Shown here piece by piece: positions 5,271 to 7,873 of a DNA stretch of 7,873 nt. The position numbers and the translations under genes were made by a program. The stretch is from assembly GCA_937915565.1 (NCBI GenBank), contig CALDMH010000173.1, positions 1 to 7,873 of the forward strand, given 5' to 3'. This stretch comes from an uncultured Clostridia bacterium (lineage in GTDB: Bacteria; Bacillota; Clostridia; Christensenellales; Borkfalkiaceae). The notes below the pieces were generated by a model. It was not told the origin of the DNA, made no database searches, and worked only from the letters and a program-made list of their open reading frames with translations. Position 1 is the first letter of the stretch; each line of letters opens with the position of its first letter.

Positions 5271-6122
5271 ATGCGTTTAATCGACGGAAAACTCGTTGCG
5301 AAAGCGATAAGAGAAGAGATAAAACAAAAAGTTGCCGAAGCTTACGAATTATACGGGAAAAGATTTTCTTTAACCGTGATTATCGCGGGCGAGGATTCTG
5401 CTTCGCAGATTTACGTTCGCAATAAGGGGAAGGCTTGCGAGGAAGTCGGAATAATTTCGGATACGGTCGTTCTTCCCGAGTCTGTTTCGCAGGAAGAAAT
5501 AGAAAAAATCGTGACGGAAAAGGTTAAAGACGAAAACGTTGACGGAATACTCGTTCAACTGCCTCTTCCTCGTCATCTTGACGAAAAAAGAATTTTAAAG
5601 CTTATTCCGCCCGAAAAGGACGTGGACGGTTTCAGCGACAGTAACGTCGGTCGGCTTACCTTATTTTCGGACGACGCGCTTTATTCCTGCACGCCGCACG
5701 GAATAATCAAACTTCTTGAATATTACGATATTCCTCTTAAAGGTAAACACGCGGTGGTTATCGGGAGAAGTAACATCGTCGGAAAACCGATGGCTTTGAT
5801 GCTTCTCAAAAACGACTGCACGGTTACGATTTGTCACAGCAAAACCGAAAATCTTGCCGAGATAACGAGAACGGCGGATATTCTCGTTTGCGCCGTCGGT
5901 AAAAAAGGATTCGTCACTGCGGATATGGTTAAGGACGGCGCGGTAGTTATCGACGCCGGCATAAACAGGGTGGACGGCAAAATTTACGGCGACGTCGATT
6001 TTGACGAAGTGAACCAAAAAGCGTCCTATATAACTCCCGTACCGGGAGGCGTCGGGCCTATGACGATAACGATGCTTCTTTATAACACCTATCTTGCGGG
6101 AATAAGGAAAGTAAATAAATGA
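5271..6122 (+). CDS. folD: Bifunctional methylenetetrahydrofolate dehydrogenase/methenyltetrahydrofolate cyclohydrolase FolD
   Basis: FolD interconverts 5,10-methylene-THF, 5,10-methenyl-THF and 10-formyl-THF in the cytoplasm, supplying one-carbon units for purines and formyl-methionine. The 283 residues are a normal full length. The signature YVRNKGKACEEVGI (48-61) contains the catalytic Tyr48 and Lys52. DGILVQLPLP (91-100) and KDVDGF (116-121, with the folate-binding Asp at 119) follow. The Rossmann nucleotide site GRSNIVGKPMA lies at 165-175, and the C-terminal PGGVGPMT motif is intact. GGAGG (5260-5264) precedes the ATG by 6 nt, inside the end of nusB. The stop overlaps the ispA start as ATGA. 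Both activities should be present. The xseA-xseB genes that often come next are absent. Confidence 0.98.
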   Translation: MRLIDGKLVAKAIREEIKQKVAEAYELYGKRFSLTVIIAGEDSASQIYVRNKGKACEEVGIISDTVVLPESVSQEEIEKIVTEKVKDENVDGILVQLPLPRHLDEKRILKLIPPEKDVDGFSDSNVGRLTLFSDDALYSCTPHGIIKLLEYYDIPLKGKHAVVIGRSNIVGKPMALMLLKNDCTVTICHSKTENLAEITRTADILVCAVGKKGFVTADMVKDGAVVIDAGINRVDGKIYGDVDFDEVNQKASYITPVPGGVGPMTITMLLYNTYLAGIRKVNK

Positions 6123-6997
6123 CGGCCTCGGATTTTAACGCAAAATATGCGGAAATTACAGGTGATTTTTTAAGGTATTCCGAAACTGTTTTTGCGGATT
6201 TAAACACGCCGAACGCGTTGGCCGAGGCGATGAAATACAGTTTTTTTGCGGGCGGAAAACGCATAAGACCGATTTTGACGATTGCTTTCGGCGAGGCAAT
6301 CGGGCTTGAAAGAGCCGAGGTTATGCCTTACGCTTTCGGGCTGGAATGTATCCACACGTATTCGCTTATTCACGACGATTTACCCTCGATGGATAACGAC
6401 GTGTTACGGCGCGGAAAGCCTACCTGTCACGTTAAATTCGGCGAGGCTACGGCGTTGCTTGCCGGCGACGGGCTTTTAAATTTTGCATTTGAGCATATTC
6501 TCGGAAAAATAAAGGATAAAAACGGCGTTGAAGCCTTGAAATATCTTGCGGAATGTTCCGGCGCGAGAGGAATGGTGTCCGGACAAGCCTCCGATAAGGA
6601 AAACGAAAACGCTACCGATAAAAACGAGGAAAGGCTTTTTGAAACGTACGAGTTGAAAACGGGAAAACTGCTTACGGCTCCGTTCGTTATGCCCGCTTTG
6701 CTTAAAGGCGAAGCGTCGTTATTGCCGATTGCCGAAGAAATAGGTAAAAACTTCGGAAGAGCGTTTCAATTTGCGGACGATTTGAAAGACGTTTTACTGT
6801 CGTCCGACCAAACCGGTAAAACCTCCGGAAAGGACGAAAGGGAAAACAAATTTACGTCGGTTTCGGTTTACGGCGTTGAAAACGTTAAAAAAATAATCGC
6901 CGAATTAACCGAAAAAGTTATTTGCGGGCTTAAAAAACTTTCTTCGTCGGAATTTCTCGTTTACCTTGCAAATACCGTCAATAAGGTGGAGAAATGA
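6119..6997 (+). CDS. ispA: Polyprenyl synthetase, probable farnesyl diphosphate synthase
   Basis: This enzyme condenses isopentenyl diphosphate with allylic diphosphates, most likely giving farnesyl diphosphate for undecaprenyl lipid and other isoprenoids. The 292 residues show GKRIRP (46-51), the first aspartate-rich motif DDLPSMD (86-92) with RRGKPT following (97-102), GxxxGQxxD (151-159), KTGKL (180-184) and the second motif DDLKD (220-224), which keeps the DDxxD spacing. The four-residue spacing inside the first motif and the tyrosine five residues before it (Y81) are typical of bacterial farnesyl-type enzymes; a geranylgeranyl product cannot be excluded. The start overlaps folD by 4 nt, with AAGGAAA (6104-6110) upstream. 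The usual dxs gene does not follow; tlyA overlaps its stop instead. Confidence 0.93.
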   Translation: MTASDFNAKYAEITGDFLRYSETVFADLNTPNALAEAMKYSFFAGGKRIRPILTIAFGEAIGLERAEVMPYAFGLECIHTYSLIHDDLPSMDNDVLRRGKPTCHVKFGEATALLAGDGLLNFAFEHILGKIKDKNGVEALKYLAECSGARGMVSGQASDKENENATDKNEERLFETYELKTGKLLTAPFVMPALLKGEASLLPIAEEIGKNFGRAFQFADDLKDVLLSSDQTGKTSGKDERENKFTSVSVYGVENVKKIIAELTEKVICGLKKLSSSEFLVYLANTVNKVEK

Positions 6998-7767
6998 GGC
7001 TCGACGCATATCTTTTTTGCGAAAAGAAGTTTCCGTCGCGCACAAAGTCCGCCGAGGCGATAGAGAAAGGTTTGGTTGAGGTGAACGGTAAAACGATTTT
7101 TAAGCCGTCTTACGACGTTGACGAGAAAAGCGTTGTGACCGTTACCGATAACGACGAATTCGTTTCTAACGGCGGATATAAGCTTGAAAAAGCGTTTCGT
7201 GATTTCGGTATTTCCGCCGAGGGGCTTATCTTTGCGGACGTAGGAGCAAGCACGGGCGGCTTTACGGATTGTCTTCTTCGTCACGGTGCGAAAAAGGTTT
7301 ACGCCGTGGACGTCGGGGAAAGCCAGTTAAGCAATAAACTTAAAGATGACGACAGGGTTTCGGTTATCGATAATTTCAACGCGAGAAACTTAAATACGGA
7401 AGTTTTGGGCGGATTTGTCGACGGGGTGACTTGCGACGTGAGTTTTATTTCGCTTACCTACGTTCTCGGGCCTATATCCGACGTTTTAAAAAGCGGAGGA
7501 TATGCCGTAACCCTTTTAAAACCGCAGTTCGAGTGCGGTAAAAAAGAACTTAATAAAAACGGCATAGTCAAGTCTCCGAAAGCGCGGCTCGATTGCGCCG
7601 TAAAAATAAAGGAATACGCATTGTCGGTCGGGCTTACGCCGATAGATTTTACTTGTGCGCCTTTAAAACAGGGGAAAAACACGGAATACCTGTTTTTATT
7701 GAAAAAAGGCGATTTTGAGCCGATTACCGACAAAAAAATATCCGAAACGGTATTAAAATCAAAATGA
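6994..7767 (+). CDS. tlyA: TlyA-family rRNA cytidine-2'-O-methyltransferase
   Basis: TlyA proteins use S-adenosylmethionine to 2'-O-methylate cytidines of 23S rRNA (C1920), and in the longer type also 16S rRNA (C1409); the old hemolysin label is doubtful. The protein has 257 residues. An N-terminal S4 RNA-binding domain spans about 1-58 (MRLDAYLF, GLVEVNGK). An FtsJ-type Rossmann domain follows, with GGYKLEKA (60-67), the SAM loop DVGASTGGFTDCLL (82-95), VYAVDVG (102-108), DVSFIS (148-153) and LLKPQFE (174-180). The probable catalytic set K63-D148-K176-E231 is complete. Deviations are N59 where Arg is usual in the SRGGxK segment, and ESQLSNKL where a tryptophan-containing sequence is common. 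It overlaps ispA and the next gene by ATGA; AAGGTGGAG (6983-6991) is the ribosome binding site. Confidence 0.95.
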   Translation: MRLDAYLFCEKKFPSRTKSAEAIEKGLVEVNGKTIFKPSYDVDEKSVVTVTDNDEFVSNGGYKLEKAFRDFGISAEGLIFADVGASTGGFTDCLLRHGAKKVYAVDVGESQLSNKLKDDDRVSVIDNFNARNLNTEVLGGFVDGVTCDVSFISLTYVLGPISDVLKSGGYAVTLLKPQFECGKKELNKNGIVKSPKARLDCAVKIKEYALSVGLTPIDFTCAPLKQGKNTEYLFLLKKGDFEPITDKKISETVLKSK

Positions 7768-7873
7768 AAAACGTTGCATTTTTTGAAAAAACGAATAACG
7801 AGCAGTGTGTAAGCTACGAAGAATTTAAAAGGCGTCTCGGCGACGGGTACAACTGTTTTCCGCTCGGAGAATC
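7764..7873 (+). CDS. Unrecognised gene, 5' portion only (3' end outside window)
   Basis: An open frame begins at the ATG that overlaps the tlyA stop as ATGA and runs off the window after 36 full codons. The N-terminus is MKNVAFFEK, then an SYEEFKRRL helix-like stretch and GYNCFPLGE. In many Firmicutes NAD kinase, argR or recN follow tlyA, but no hallmark of those families is visible here. No signal peptide or membrane segment appears. The overlapping start and continued direction support a real, coupled gene of the same operon. No good Shine-Dalgarno sequence is present. I cannot assign a function. Confidence 0.6.
   Translation, partial: MKNVAFFEKTNNEQCVSYEEFKRRLGDGYNCFPLGE

Overview
The window reads as a chromosomal core region of an endospore-forming Clostridia-type Firmicute, with all genes on the + strand. 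It carries the sporulation operon spoIIIAA to spoIIIAH, then the housekeeping block asp23/yqhY, nusB, folD, ispA, tlyA, the order known from Bacillus and many Clostridia. The A+T-rich runs, the moderate GC content (roughly 40-45% by eye) and the short versions of several proteins (SpoIIIAF, AG and AH) suggest an uncultured anaerobic Clostridia lineage, but the sequence alone does not fix the genus.

Positions 1-4284 hold the spoIIIA operon. SpoIIIAA is cut at its 5' end by the window edge; AB to AH are complete. Genes AA to AG are packed with 1-6 nt gaps or 4-8 nt overlaps, which suggests translational coupling. SpoIIIAH is set apart by 57 nt and has its own strong ribosome binding site. Together these proteins build the mother-cell side of the SpoIIIA-SpoIIQ channel: a cytoplasmic ATPase (AA), membrane and assembly subunits (AB to AF), and ring-forming proteins in the intermembrane space (AG, AH).

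Positions 4285-4870 hold a single-gene unit. A good sigma-A-type promoter is overlaid by a perfect 10-bp inverted repeat and drives an Asp23/YqhY gene with a GTG start. The gene is followed by a strong hairpin with a T-tract. A second hairpin and a T-rich boxA-like stretch make up the rest of the leader in front of nusB.

Positions 4871-7873 hold a tightly coupled operon: nusB (transcription antitermination), folD (one-carbon metabolism), ispA (polyprenyl diphosphate synthesis), tlyA (rRNA 2'-O-methylation) and the first 36 codons of an unrecognised gene. Compared with Bacillus, accB-accC, xseA-xseB and dxs are missing from their usual slots. No CRISPR array, mobile element or RNA gene is visible, and no gene-free stretch exceeds 300 bases. 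I found no entirely new system. The signals most worth a second look are the complete absence of GATC from the window, the palindrome on the asp23 promoter, and the structured nusB leader.
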